Assembly: GCF_028356935.1 (NCBI RefSeq)
Contig: NZ_CP102798.1
Location: 2,604,001-2,668,000, forward strand
Direction of reading: 5' to 3'
Length of the DNA stretch: 64,000 bases
From: Lysinibacillus sp. OF-1
GTDB taxonomy: Bacteria; Bacillota; Bacilli; Bacillales_A; Planococcaceae
A model generated the notes under the pieces. The model did no database searches and was not told the DNA's origin. It saw only the letters and a program-made list of their open reading frames with translations. Numbering within the stretch: position 1 is the stretch's first letter; every line of letters starts with the position of its first letter. A program made the position numbers and the translations under genes. This document shows positions 45,865-55,630 of this stretch, one piece after another.

Positions 45865-47118
45865 TTAACGAATTAGTTTCCACGTATAGGCTGACATTTT
45901 GTCATTGAAGTTATAAGACGTTAAATTGAATAATTGTGCTGAACCAGTTGTGTTTGCTATCGTTACACTATTCCCTGTAAAATTACTATGCTCATAGATA
46001 GTTATTTCTGTATAAGGTTTTAATAAAATGGATGACACTTGATCATTCCATTGAGAATGTGGAAGATAAGTCAAATCTATTCCCTCTCCATCTATATGCT
46101 CAAATAAGTGTGGCTCATCAGTTGGTAGATTGCGAAAATTAGAACGTATTATCTCTTCATGTAATTTCGGATTCCATCTATCACCTATATAGTCCATAAT
46201 GATCCATCCAGCTTTTGTTTCAAGATTCTTTAGATGCTCTAATCTCACTTTAGCCGCAGTAATGCTATTCAAGTAGGAAGCATAGTAATACGGACTACTC
46301 CAAGCCGTACCACCCGAAGACAAACTTGTGAAATTGATATGAATGTGATTTGGGTTATCTTTATTTAATGCTGTCTCTTTTAGCATACTATCAATTGCTG
46401 CTTTCTTTTCCTCATAGTTCACATTATATTTATCTTGTACCGTTATTTTCACATTACCATTTGTCATAGAAGTAAATGTTGCGTTATCTTTCCACGCAAA
46501 ATTTTTATATCCACCAGTCATCGTACTACCAGAATATCTTCTTAAGAGTACGATTTTTCCACGAGAATCCCCTAAAGTTATATTCCCTTCTGTCTTCAAG
46601 AAAATAGAATCTCCAAAATACTTATTTTCAAAGGTTCTAGCAAATGACTCTTTTGCTCCTGGCATGGATTCATACTCTTCTTTTAGAGACATTATAATGG
46701 TTTCACTTGGATGACTTTTTAAAAATTCTTTGGCTTCATTAATAAATTGCTGGAGTGTTACATAAAGATAAACAGGTCCATGATGTAGAACAATTGTATT
46801 ATCATCCGTTACACGTCCTCTGATGTCAAAAAATCTGACACCTTGATCCATTTGAGAGCGAAAGTCATTTTCTTGCGTTTTTGCCCATACGGATTTTATA
46901 GGATCCTCCAGTCTGAATGTACCACTATCATGGGTTCCTGGAATAGAAATTTCTGCTAATGCGCGAGAGTTAGGTATTTCTCTCATCCACTCTGATAAAT
47001 TTAGATTATTTTGTTCGGAAGCTGCCAGAGAAGTTAAGTGGACACCACCTAAAGAAAAAAGCATTGTAAAGAAAAAACATATACTTGCGATTACTTTCTT
47101 ACTTTTTAATATCACCAT
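45865..47118 (-). CDS. plcA: Secreted phosphatidylinositol-specific phospholipase C with C-terminal crystallin-like module
   Basis: About 417 residues. Sec signal peptide (about 1-32, ending LAA). The PI-PLC X domain has its catalytic residues at the spacing of the B. cereus enzyme: His of GTHDSGT (about 61), Arg of DIRGR (about 97), His of LHHGP (about 111), with 'IIMDYIGD' later. It cleaves PI and GPI anchors to inositol cyclic phosphate and diacylglycerol. Residues about 368-417 ('[15 protein letters not shown]', '[10 protein letters not shown]') look like half a beta/gamma-crystallin, an addition not in the B. cereus enzyme. ATG at 47118 with AAGGAG. It follows three enterotoxin-like genes. 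Confidence 0.93.
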   Translation of the reverse strand: MVILKSKKVIASICFFFTMLFSLGGVHLTSLAASEQNNLNLSEWMREIPNSRALAEISIPGTHDSGTFRLEDPIKSVWAKTQENDFRSQMDQGVRFFDIRGRVTDDNTIVLHHGPVYLYVTLQQFINEAKEFLKSHPSETIIMSLKEEYESMPGAKESFARTFENKYFGDSIFLKTEGNITLGDSRGKIVLLRRYSGSTMTGGYKNFAWKDNATFTSMTNGNVKITVQDKYNVNYEEKKAAIDSMLKETALNKDNPNHIHINFTSLSSGGTAWSSPYYYASYLNSITAAKVRLEHLKNLETKAGWIIMDYIGDRWNPKLHEEIIRSNFRNLPTDEPHLFEHIDGEGIDLTYLPHSQWNDQVSSILLKPYTEITIYEHSNFTGNSVTIANTTGSAQLFNLTSYNFNDKMSAYTWKLIR

Positions 47119-47336
47119 AAATACTATCTCCTTCTCTTTCACTCACTAAAAACTACCATTTATCCAATTTTAGTTGAGGTGAGTATGTCAGATCTAACAA
47201 AAGCATTCTATTATACTCCAATATCCAATGTTTTTAAAAAATGGATAAACAAGCTATAAAGAGTAGCTTCAAAAAACGTTTTTCCCAATCTACTTCTTTT
47301 AAAATACAAGTCTTATTAGATGAAATTAACAGGTGC

Positions 47337-47373
47337 ATTGCATCGTTTTTTATATCATAAAAAACGATGCAAT
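47337..47373. repeat. Perfect 17-bp inverted repeat between toxin genes and PI-PLC
   Basis: ATTGCATCGTTTTTTAT (47337-47353) and its exact complement (47357-47373) flank a 3-nt loop, 42 nt after the third toxin gene's stop. The T run lies inside the stem, so it is not a textbook terminator; it may still end or stabilise the toxin mRNA. No other feature is seen in 47119-47414. Confidence 0.55.
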
Positions 47374-47414
47374 AGAAATTCATACCAATTATCCATAGCA
47401 AAAAGTAAAGTAAT

Positions 47415-48539
47415 CTACTTTGAAGATTCTAGATTTAATTCTTTTATTCCCTCTTTTAATGTGACTGCATCTATTTTTAATGTTTTCCAGCTGTCTTTAG
47501 CTGCATTCAAGTTAGGAAGTAAAAATTTAAATTTATTTTGTTCGGCCTTATCAGCTGCATTCTCAATATGTCTGAGTACTCCTGTATATTGAGAATCTAA
47601 GTCATTCCATTGTGCAGACATAAAAGTGAGAGCATTAACCGCATCATCAAGTGCATTATACATCTCACTAATACTATTATGCGCAACTCCAACTACGCGA
47701 TTTAATGTTAATTTATAATCAACTGTCTGTTGTAATTGTTTTAATAACGGTTCTAATTGACTTAAATTCTCTTTTGCAATCCCCAACATAATACCGCCGG
47801 CAATTAGTGTAGGAATAGTAGGCACCGCTATTGTTATTATTCCATCAGATTCTAATTTTTTATAATAGTTTACTGATTCTAAAACTTCATTTAAGCGTTT
47901 TTGATCATCCTCAACTGCTGCCCCTTGGTTTTTTAAAATTGACTGTAAGAGCTCTTTGTTACTTCCAAATGCTCTGACATCTTTTCCAATATTGTCTCTT
48001 AATTCCGTTAACGCTTCTATTAATTGTTGTGCACATTTTTGATTTTCTTGAATTTCTTCTCGTAAATCTGTAATTCCTTCTATTAATGTTTCTCCATCAT
48101 TTGCATTTATTGCATATACAATAACGTCATAATAATTTTCAAATTTAGTATCGTATTCAATAATCCCCGTCAATGTATCAATCAGCTGTTTTTTTACTTT
48201 CGTATCCCATGTAAGGGCGTGTGCTCTTGCATCCTTTTGGTCTTGTACAATTTTACCTGGTAAATCCTCGTATCCATTAATATTTATTCCTTCAAAGTTC
48301 ACATCTGGATTTTTGATCAACATATACGAATAAGCATTCATAGATTTTGCGAAAAGCCCAGCCTTTTGCAAGGTTTCTCTCATTTTGACTTCATTTGCTG
48401 AAAGAGACGTATCATCATAGTTCGTTTGCTCCATTTTGCTTGTAGTTGCATAAGCGGTTACTGGTGATACTATAGAAGTGGATGTCAGGGTTAAAGCGGC
48501 TGATACAGCAAGTAGATTGTAAAGAAACTTATTATTCAT
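47415..48539 (-). CDS. HBL/NHE-family enterotoxin component 3 (NheC/HblB-like)
   Basis: 374 residues with a Sec signal peptide (about 1-31, AYA end). Almost entirely helical, with one hydrophobic stretch (about 230-251) in the position of the membrane-inserting segment of NheC/HblB/ClyA-type toxins. It shares 'IKNPDVN' near residue 75 and 'SAQWNDLDSQYTGVL' near 320 with the second component, showing common ancestry. It should join the other two in a tripartite pore on host membranes. GGGAGG before the ATG; 39 nt after component 2. NheC versus Hbl-B cannot be decided by eye. Confidence 0.88.
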   Translation of the reverse strand: MNNKFLYNLLAVSAALTLTSTSIVSPVTAYATTSKMEQTNYDDTSLSANEVKMRETLQKAGLFAKSMNAYSYMLIKNPDVNFEGININGYEDLPGKIVQDQKDARAHALTWDTKVKKQLIDTLTGIIEYDTKFENYYDVIVYAINANDGETLIEGITDLREEIQENQKCAQQLIEALTELRDNIGKDVRAFGSNKELLQSILKNQGAAVEDDQKRLNEVLESVNYYKKLESDGIITIAVPTIPTLIAGGIMLGIAKENLSQLEPLLKQLQQTVDYKLTLNRVVGVAHNSISEMYNALDDAVNALTFMSAQWNDLDSQYTGVLRHIENAADKAEQNKFKFLLPNLNAAKDSWKTLKIDAVTLKEGIKELNLESSK

Positions 48540-48578
48540 TTTATATTCCTCCCTATATACTTTTTAAGTTTTTGTGCA

Positions 48579-49808
48579 TTAGTCTTGTGTAAAAGCAATG
48601 TCTTTTGCAATAAATTCCGCATCTTTATGAATATCATTCCAACTTTGTTTAGCTGCTTTTAAATCATCAGGTATTAAAGAGAGCTTATGATCTTGCATTT
48701 GATCGATATTATCATATAAGTCTTTATAATTTGCCCCCATTGTATTCCATTGCTTTTGGATGTTTGTTAGAGACATGATTGCTTGATCCACTGTTTGATA
48801 CAAATATGTCAACGTGTCTTTTGTGTTATTAAGTGCAATAACGGCTTGGTTAGCAAGATCAGCTTTCGTGCTTAATTCCCCTATTTTATGGGAAATTTCG
48901 TTATAGGCATTCATATGATTAGATGCCATAATACCGGATGCTGTCCCTAAACCAATACCAGCTGCACCGAGTGCTGTAAGGCCACCAACAACAACCGGCG
49001 TTGCTGTTCCACCAGTCACAACAATTACTACCCCTCCTGCAATCGTCCCAATAACTAAAATAGCTGCTCCCAATCCTCCTCCAATTGACCATGCCAATAC
49101 ATTGTTAAAATGGTCTTTCTGAGTGGAAGATAGCTGCTGAATTTCAGCATGAAGTTGTGGAATCAATGCTTCTTTTCCAGCTAATAAGGCTGTTAATCCA
49201 CCCTTCCCATCTGGACCACCGACATTATTTTTAAAATCAATTGAATTTGTATAGAGTTTCGTTTTGAAATTTTCTAATATGTTAATTACTTCTGTCACTT
49301 CTTTTGAATTTGTATGAATTGAACTGATTAGATCACCAATGCCTTCTTTTAGCCCCTCCCTATCTTTTTTTTGGACAATGTCTATTAATGTGTCGTAATA
49401 ATTATTAAATTGTTCATCGTAATTCACGATATTACGTGCTGTCTTTTGAATTTTTGGCTTCGCTGTATCTAACCAATAATTTGCATTGATTCGAGACAGA
49501 TCCTGATTAAGGTGAATATTTTTGATTAATTCTCCCCCTTCTGACCCTAGATCAATATTGGAGAGATTTACATTCGGTTGCTTAATCATTGTTTTTGCGT
49601 ACAAATCCATTACAAGAATATGAGATCCCGTTTCCGCTAACGCCTTCTTCAGTCCCTCAGGTCCTAATTCATAATTATCCTGTTTTTGAACGACCTCTTT
49701 TTGAGCGCTCCATTCTTGTGCAAACGCATGAATAGATGTACTATTATTAGCAGTTAAAAGCGTTGTCAATGCAGCCAAGGTTAACACCTTATACGAAAAT
49801 TTCTTCAT
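48579..49808 (-). CDS. HBL/NHE-family enterotoxin component 2 (NheB/HblL1-like)
   Basis: 409 residues, Sec signal peptide (about 1-30). Helical bundle with a long Gly/Val/Ala-rich hydrophobic segment (about 239-293) long enough for two membrane strands or helices, as in NheB and HBL L1. Motifs 'IKQPNVNL' and 'QWNTMGANYKDLYDNI' recur in component 3. Likely the main pore-lining subunit. GGGAGG before the ATG, 46 nt after component 1. Confidence 0.9.
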   Translation of the reverse strand: MKKFSYKVLTLAALTTLLTANNSTSIHAFAQEWSAQKEVVQKQDNYELGPEGLKKALAETGSHILVMDLYAKTMIKQPNVNLSNIDLGSEGGELIKNIHLNQDLSRINANYWLDTAKPKIQKTARNIVNYDEQFNNYYDTLIDIVQKKDREGLKEGIGDLISSIHTNSKEVTEVINILENFKTKLYTNSIDFKNNVGGPDGKGGLTALLAGKEALIPQLHAEIQQLSSTQKDHFNNVLAWSIGGGLGAAILVIGTIAGGVVIVVTGGTATPVVVGGLTALGAAGIGLGTASGIMASNHMNAYNEISHKIGELSTKADLANQAVIALNNTKDTLTYLYQTVDQAIMSLTNIQKQWNTMGANYKDLYDNIDQMQDHKLSLIPDDLKAAKQSWNDIHKDAEFIAKDIAFTQD

Positions 49809-49854
49809 ATTTTTTCCTCCCTACTTTTCGATAGGTTTTTACAAATTTTAAGCA

Positions 49855-51168
49855 TCAAAATTTATTAACCTGTTCCTCAAGTTGATTGATTATATTTTTT
49901 AATCTTCTTAATGTATCTTGTTGAGACAGTTGATTTGCCGCATCAGTTGATAATTTTGTTATATTATTTTTTATTAGCTTCAAATCTGCTTTATAGCGTT
50001 TCAATAGGTCAATTTCTACATCTACTTGACTAGCAAATGTATGCAAATCATGCTGCATAAGAAGAAGCATGGATTGTTGTAAATCTGCTATTGTTAGTTT
50101 CTTTGTTAAATCATATAGTTTTTGATTTTGGATCTCTAAATCATCTAAATATGCTCTTTGTTCAGCCATTAGTTTGTTAACTTCAGCGAAGGTATTATAT
50201 GTTTTTTTGATTTTTTCTGGGTCAATTGTTTTCATAAGGTCATACTCTTTTGATTTTGTAGCAGCGGCTGCAGCAATTTCAGCTTGTTTATCTTTCTCAA
50301 TTTTTTCACGAGCCTCTTTTTTAGCTGCTTCAATCTCTAGAATAGATTTCCCCTGTTCTTTTGCTTCTTGCTCTGCTTTTTTCTCTGCTTCTAGAATAGC
50401 GTTGTTAATTTCCTTACCTTTGTTATAGGCTGCCACCGCTATTTGAGCTGCTGGTTCAATGATATCTTTCGAAAGACTATAAATCTCTTGGAAAATATTG
50501 AGTCCCTGTTCATTTAAAGCTCCTGGTATCAATGCGATTTGCTGTAAATCATTGTGAATTGATTTTTTTGTATTTAGTAATTCAGCCTTTAGCTTGTCTA
50601 TTTTCCCTGTTCCCTCTGCGCTTAGTACCTCCTGCGCTTTTATCACATCAGTATCGAGATTTTTTAGTTTTTTATCAAGCTGTAATTTAAGATCTGTTAG
50701 CTCATTCATTTGGTATTGAACACTTTCTTCGTTTGTCAGAACCATTTCTTGAAGAACTTCCAATCTATCCAAAAAGCCTTCCTTATTTTCCTTAGTGTCT
50801 ACAAATTCTTTTAATGTAGGATAATAGGCCTGAAATTTTGTTACAAAGCCTTTACTTTTTGAATTGAGTAAAATTAACTTTGGATAAAGTTCCACTGCCC
50901 ACTCTTTCATATCTTGTTTTATTAGAAATTGCTCTGTATTTAAAGCTGGTACTTCCTCTAACTGTACATTAGGGTTCATTAAAGCTTTGTCTATATACAT
51001 TTGAATCAACTTTGATTGTGCACCTAATTTTCTTAATGATGAGGACAGAGCTACGTTCTCCTCTTGCATTTCTACTTGCACTATAGGCGTTGCAAAAGAA
51101 TGGATAGGACTCACTCCAGTAGCAACAATCGATGTTATTATCAACCCTGTAATTATTTTCTTTTTCAT
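49855..51168 (-). CDS. HBL/NHE-family enterotoxin component 1 (NheA/HblL2-like) with charged coiled-coil insertion
   Basis: 437 residues with a Sec signal (about 1-26). Long helices, 'LMNPNVQLEEV' near residue 64 matching the 'NPxV' motif of the other two components, and C-terminal helices as in NheA/HblL2. Where the others have a hydrophobic head, residues about 258-308 are a Lys/Glu/Ala-rich amphipathic stretch ('AEKKAEQEAKEQG', 'KKEAREKIEKDKQAEIAAAAA'). It is likely a soluble lytic partner that docks on the assembled pore. First gene of the toxin operon; GGGAGG before the ATG. Confidence 0.85.
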   Translation of the reverse strand: MKKKIITGLIITSIVATGVSPIHSFATPIVQVEMQEENVALSSSLRKLGAQSKLIQMYIDKALMNPNVQLEEVPALNTEQFLIKQDMKEWAVELYPKLILLNSKSKGFVTKFQAYYPTLKEFVDTKENKEGFLDRLEVLQEMVLTNEESVQYQMNELTDLKLQLDKKLKNLDTDVIKAQEVLSAEGTGKIDKLKAELLNTKKSIHNDLQQIALIPGALNEQGLNIFQEIYSLSKDIIEPAAQIAVAAYNKGKEINNAILEAEKKAEQEAKEQGKSILEIEAAKKEAREKIEKDKQAEIAAAAATKSKEYDLMKTIDPEKIKKTYNTFAEVNKLMAEQRAYLDDLEIQNQKLYDLTKKLTIADLQQSMLLLMQHDLHTFASQVDVEIDLLKRYKADLKLIKNNITKLSTDAANQLSQQDTLRRLKNIINQLEEQVNKF

Positions 51169-51295
51169 TGTTTGTACCTCCCTACATAGATTGCCACAAT
51201 ATTTTTATTACAATTTGTTCTACATTTGTACACCTCTAATCTACTATTGATATTAGGAAAGTTCTTAATAAGAATAGACATCCCTAATAACATAA

Positions 51296-51324
51296 ATTTT
51301 AGAGAAAGACACATATTTTGGCAA
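51296..51324 (-). promoter_or_regulatory. Candidate promoter of the toxin operon
   Basis: Minus-strand TTGCCA (51319-51324), 17-bp spacer, TAAAAT (51296-51301), giving a leader of about 120 nt. I found no PlcR-box palindrome nearby. The stretch 51325-51615 is AT-rich and holds nothing I can identify. Confidence 0.4.
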
Positions 51325-51615
51325 AAAACAACATAAATAGGCTATTTAATGATGAAAATAGATTTTTATGTCGTTTATTTTTTTGAAAAACCACTAAAAC
51401 AAACTAAATAAGTCTATATTTGTTACATTTTCCTAATAATGAGTGTATTTAGGGATCAATATTGACATATTTTTTACTAAAAAACTATATTTTGTATGAA
51501 TAGATAAACTTAGAAATTCTAATTTTCCCGCTTATTTTATAGAGTTCACGCTATTCACATTTCAACTTCTTCCATTTTCACACTGGATAAAAACTTTTGT
51601 CCCCATAGCCCATAG

Positions 51616-51659
51616 AAAAACACCTTTCGTTGATAAGTTTATCAACGAAAGGTGTTTTT
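51616..51659. terminator. Strong bidirectional terminator
   Basis: A 21-bp perfect stem (51616-51636 with 51639-51659), loop GT, with A5 and T5 at the ends. On the minus strand it ends the MFS transcript from 51873 before the toxin operon. Confidence 0.85.
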
Positions 51660-51872
51660 ATCTGTCTTGTTAGATTTTTACTTTGAAAAATGAGAGGTAC
51701 AGCTTTCGTCTGCTTTTTCACCATTAACAGCCATTTTTTCTTATTAAAATACTATTTATCGAGAAAGAAAATAACTATAGGAAATGGTTCACTTTTCTTT
51801 GAAGCAACTCTTTAAACTTTGAAACTATCCCCAAACAAGATTGTTTCGTAACCAATGTAGTTTATACTATGC

Positions 51873-53138
51873 TCAAGCTCTTTTAGACCAAATCACTACG
51901 GGAATGAGCAGTAAAGACAATAGCCCTCCTGCTAAGGACAATGCCGCATAACTAGCATTCGCTACGACCATTCCTGATAGTGCACCACCAGATGCCCCCG
52001 CTAGTGCAACTAAAACATCCATTTTCCCTTGTGTTTTTGCACGTGTAGACGGCTCGGTCGCATCAACAATTTGTGCGGTACCACTAATTAAACCGAAGTT
52101 CCAGCCTAACCCCAGTAAAGAAAGTGCTACTATTAATAAAACCATCGAATCGCTTGGAGCGAATGCCGCTAATAAACCCGCTAGTAGCAAGGTAACACCG
52201 GCGGCGATACTCATGGCTGTTCGTCCAACTTTATCAACAAGAATACCTGTTACAAGCGATGGCAGATACATAGCCCCTACATGAAATCCAATAACAATGC
52301 CTACTTCCGATAATCCATGTCCATGATGTTTCATATGTACTGGTGTCATCGTCATGATTGCGACCATGACAATCTGTGTCAGAACCATCACCGTTGCCCC
52401 TACTGCTAGCCCTCTTTTATTGCCAGCTGTATGCAAGGATGGTGCTTTATAATCTTTGTTCATTTTTTGCTGATGTGCCTCAATGGCCTTAGCTATTTCT
52501 AAAGGATCAGGACGCAACATAATAAATAACACAAGCCCTGCGACAATAAAGGCAACCGCAGATAATAGAAAAGGACCTGCAAGAGCTGGAACACCAATGG
52601 ATAGCGCCACTCTCCCCATCATTTCTACTAAATTCGGACCTAAAACAGCACCGAACGTTGTCATCAGCATAGTCGTACTAATCGCCGTGGCACGTTGCTT
52701 ATCATTGGCTAAATCCGTCCCAGCATAGCGAGCCTGTAAATTCGCCGCAGTGCCAGCACCATAGATTAATAGAGAAGCGAACAAAACGATCACACTATTC
52801 ATTATAGCGGCCAAAACGACACCTACAGCCCCTATTCCACCGACTATAAAACCTGTTGCTAAGCCTGTGCGACGACCATATCGCTGCGACAGTTTCCCTA
52901 CAATGAAAGCTGCTCCTGCAGAGCCTAACGTAAATAATGCAGACGGTACACCTGCATAAGCATCTGTTCCTAGCATTTGTTGGGCTAACAGAGCACCTAC
53001 TGTAATACCTGCTGCAAGCCCAGCCCCACCAAAAATTTGAGATAGACTGACAACGACCAACACACGCCTATATAAGGTTTTTAGTTTCTCTGGGGACGCT
53101 ATATAGGATTCTATTGAATCTTGATCTTTTACAACCAT
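51873..53138 (-). CDS. MFS transporter
   Basis: 421 residues, about 12 helices. 'VGKLSQRYGRRTG' is the loop 2-3 motif A, 'GILVDKVGRT' its second-half copy, and 'YGAGTAANLQARYAGTDL' is in TM4-5. It resembles multidrug-type MFS proteins of Bacillales; substrate unknown. Single gene between terminators; GGAAGG before the ATG. Confidence 0.9.
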   Translation of the reverse strand: MVVKDQDSIESYIASPEKLKTLYRRVLVVVSLSQIFGGAGLAAGITVGALLAQQMLGTDAYAGVPSALFTLGSAGAAFIVGKLSQRYGRRTGLATGFIVGGIGAVGVVLAAIMNSVIVLFASLLIYGAGTAANLQARYAGTDLANDKQRATAISTTMLMTTFGAVLGPNLVEMMGRVALSIGVPALAGPFLLSAVAFIVAGLVLFIMLRPDPLEIAKAIEAHQQKMNKDYKAPSLHTAGNKRGLAVGATVMVLTQIVMVAIMTMTPVHMKHHGHGLSEVGIVIGFHVGAMYLPSLVTGILVDKVGRTAMSIAAGVTLLLAGLLAAFAPSDSMVLLIVALSLLGLGWNFGLISGTAQIVDATEPSTRAKTQGKMDVLVALAGASGGALSGMVVANASYAALSLAGGLLSLLLIPVVIWSKRA

Positions 53139-53258
53139 TTTTCAACCTTCCTTCTCTAAATATAATGTATTCTCTATGTAAATATCCCTTTTAAAGTGCC
53201 ATCATCTTCAAGGTATTCTATGCATACCAATCAAGATTAATTGAATCTATAAAATAAA

Positions 53259-53294
53259 GAAGGAACCGTCCTCATTTCATAGACAGTTCCTTTC
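53259..53294 (-). terminator. Terminator after the second MFS gene
   Basis: GAAGGAAC-CGTC (53259-53270) pairs with GACAGTTCCTTTC (53282-53294), one mismatch; minus-strand tail TTTATTTTA. Confidence 0.65.
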
Positions 53295-53352
53295 ATCTGC
53301 CACCACCCTTATATCGCTATAGGTATTGGTGTAGAGCATGGGTTACATTGAA

Positions 53353-54540
53353 TTAATACGCATGCATAACCACTTTCTTCTTTTTAGAATAGAGTAAGAA
53401 AGTAGTTGTTAAACCTAAGCTAATAATCCCGAAAATAAGCCCCATGCCACTTAAACCGATTAAATCTAGCATCATCCCTGTAGATAAGAGCACGACTTGG
53501 AAGACGACCGAATCAATCATATTACGGAATGAGAAAAAACGTCCGTGGAACTGTTTCGGTACTTGTTTCTGGAAAATAACCATCGTTGTCGGGAAAAAAC
53601 AGCCGACTGAAAAGCCAAAGACCCCAAATGCCACTAAAGCAAAAAAAGGAATTTCCGCCAGTAATAATAATAGCTCCATTGAGCCGATAATAAAGGCTAA
53701 TGAAAAGAGCAGTGTACCCATGTGTACACGTTCAGCAATTATTTTTAAGCCTGCAGCACCTAACATAAAGCCAATGCCTTCGACTGTATATAGCAATCCT
53801 GAGATGGTTGTTGATTGATGGATTTCAGAAATTTTCATAATGACTAAATTGAAAGAGCCTAAAAATAATGTGGGAATTAACATTAAGACGAGTGTCATCA
53901 GGACGACCGGATGCTCCTTCACCATAGGCCATACTTCTTTAAAGTTTCCTTTATCTTTGTGTGTCAGTGTTGCATTTGTCGTTTCATCTAATTGCAGTAA
54001 GCTTGTAATAACAAACATGATCACATAGACAATAAATGAAATAATATATAGCCATTTTAAGTCAAAGAAGCTTAACATAAACCCTGCTGCGGCTGTGCCA
54101 ACAATTCTTGAAATGGTTCTGGCATTCATTTGCCAAGCATTAAGCGTAATTAAATCTTGTTCCTTCGCAATCATTGGAATAATCGATTGCAAGGCAGGCA
54201 TATAAAATGCGGCTGCTATTTGCAACGTAATTAAAAAAAGAATCATCCAAATAACCGAATTGGTATAAAGTGCGATAAACATAAATAAAACACTAATGAT
54301 TCGTCCGATACTTGCCATTTGGACAACCGTTTTTTTCTTCGATTGGTCAATGATGCGCCCTGCCATTGGACCGACGACCAAGCCTGCTAAAATACCACAG
54401 GAAATAATTAATGATTTGTGAAAGTCTGAAGGTACTACCTCTTGCATAAAGGCTAGATTTCCAATAATGCCAGCCCATAGGCCAAGTCCGACGACAAATT
54501 CACCTAATAAAATAATCCATACGTTTCGATTTCTCCACAT
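53353..54540 (-). CDS. MFS transporter (macrolide-efflux/EntS-like)
   Basis: 395 residues, about 12 helices. 'MWRNRNVWIILLGEFVVGLGLWAG' region at the start, 'MAGRIIDQSKKKT' as motif A, 'QKQVPKQFHGRFFSFRNMID' late in the protein, as in MFS_3-type macrolide exporters. Substrate unknown. AAGGAG before the ATG. Confidence 0.9.
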   Translation of the reverse strand: MWRNRNVWIILLGEFVVGLGLWAGIIGNLAFMQEVVPSDFHKSLIISCGILAGLVVGPMAGRIIDQSKKKTVVQMASIGRIISVLFMFIALYTNSVIWMILFLITLQIAAAFYMPALQSIIPMIAKEQDLITLNAWQMNARTISRIVGTAAAGFMLSFFDLKWLYIISFIVYVIMFVITSLLQLDETTNATLTHKDKGNFKEVWPMVKEHPVVLMTLVLMLIPTLFLGSFNLVIMKISEIHQSTTISGLLYTVEGIGFMLGAAGLKIIAERVHMGTLLFSLAFIIGSMELLLLLAEIPFFALVAFGVFGFSVGCFFPTTMVIFQKQVPKQFHGRFFSFRNMIDSVVFQVVLLSTGMMLDLIGLSGMGLIFGIISLGLTTTFLLYSKKKKVVMHAY

Positions 54541-54720
54541 GCTGTTCTCCTTGTTGTTTCTTCAATAAAATTTATCGTAACAAACTATTAAATATTCGTA
54601 CATAAAAATATAGAAAAATTTGTTAGAATCTAAGCCTTCTCTTTCTAGCATTTCTTAATGAGTATACTATTTTTCCTAACTGAAATACTCATCCAAAAGG
54701 TTGAACTTCCATCTAAAAGA

Positions 54721-54758
54721 AAAAACACCGTTTGATGAGCGCATCAAACAGTGTTTTT
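54721..54758. terminator. Terminator after the metal ABC transporter operon
   Basis: AAAAACACCGTTTGATG (54721-54737) pairs with CATCAAACAGTGTTTTT (54742-54758), one mismatch, loop AGCG. It lies directly after the last permease gene, which is on the minus strand. Confidence 0.8.
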
Positions 54759-54760
54759 CG

Positions 54761-55630
54761 TTAAGACATTTCTAGCTTATGAACAAGTGCTTTTTTTCTG
54801 CGTTCGATTATTTTTTGGCTGATGAACGTCACAATAAATATTAACCCTACCGTTGTCGCCATCATACCAGCTATAGAAGTATCCCAAAACTTCGCTAAAT
54901 AATAGCCGATAACAGAAGCAGCAGCACCAAAGAGCATACTATAGACAAACATTTGCTTAATCGTCTTACTAATTAAATAGGAAGTGGCGGCTGGCCCAAT
55001 CAACATGGCCACTACTAAAATGGCCCCTACACTATCAAATGCCGCAACAGTCGTGAACGAAATGGATGTCATAAAGCCATAATGAAGAAATACAACGGGA
55101 ATCCCAATAGTAGCCGCATACACAGGATCAAAAGTGGCAAGCTTCATTTCTTTAAAGAATAACAGCAAGAAGGCAATATTAATTACTAGGACGAGTAACA
55201 ACATCCACACGGCCTTAGGCATCGCTAGCCCAAGCAGTGACCATTTATCCCAAGGTACAAAAGCAATTTCCCCCATTAGAACATGTTCAACGTCTAAATG
55301 GACATTGCCGGCATATAAGGTGATCAGAAGGACACCTGCCGCAAACAAGGAGGTAAAGACCACCCCTATTGCGGCATCTTCTTGAATGCCAGAAGAATGC
55401 AATAGTTGCACAAGGTAGGCTGTTAAAATTCCTGCAAACGCAGCACCTACAAGCATCCAAAAGCCATTTAATGTCTGGGTAACAAGATAGGCCATCACAA
55501 TACCAAAGAGCACCGTATGACTGATGGCATCTGCGATCATGGACATTCTACGCAAGATGAGGAAGACACCTGCAATCCCACATGTCACACCAACTAATAA
55601 TCCTGTGAATACAACCCAAAATTCGATCAT
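54761..55630 (-). CDS. mntD: Metal (Mn/Zn) ABC transporter permease, MntD-like
   Basis: 289 residues, about eight to nine helices, ABC-3 family: 'AGVFLILRRMSMIADAISHTVLFGIV' region, 'IGPAATSYLI' and a basic C-terminal tail. The start overlaps the upstream permease stop by ATGA. The two permeases form the channel of an Mn2+ (or Zn2+) importer. Confidence 0.9.
   Translation of the reverse strand: MIEFWVVFTGLLVGVTCGIAGVFLILRRMSMIADAISHTVLFGIVMAYLVTQTLNGFWMLVGAAFAGILTAYLVQLLHSSGIQEDAAIGVVFTSLFAAGVLLITLYAGNVHLDVEHVLMGEIAFVPWDKWSLLGLAMPKAVWMLLLVLVINIAFLLLFFKEMKLATFDPVYAATIGIPVVFLHYGFMTSISFTTVAAFDSVGAILVVAMLIGPAATSYLISKTIKQMFVYSMLFGAAASVIGYYLAKFWDTSIAGMMATTVGLIFIVTFISQKIIERRKKALVHKLEMS

Noticed and set aside
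51325..51615. PlcR box controlling the toxin operon
   Set aside because: I looked for the TATG-N-A...T-N-CATA palindrome upstream of the first toxin gene on both strands and saw none; AT-rich partial matches are expected by chance.
54721..54758. CRISPR or insertion-sequence ends among the many short inverted repeats
   Set aside because: Each inverted repeat lies just after a gene, is unique in sequence and ends in a T run; there are no regularly spaced repeats, transposase genes or target duplications in the window.
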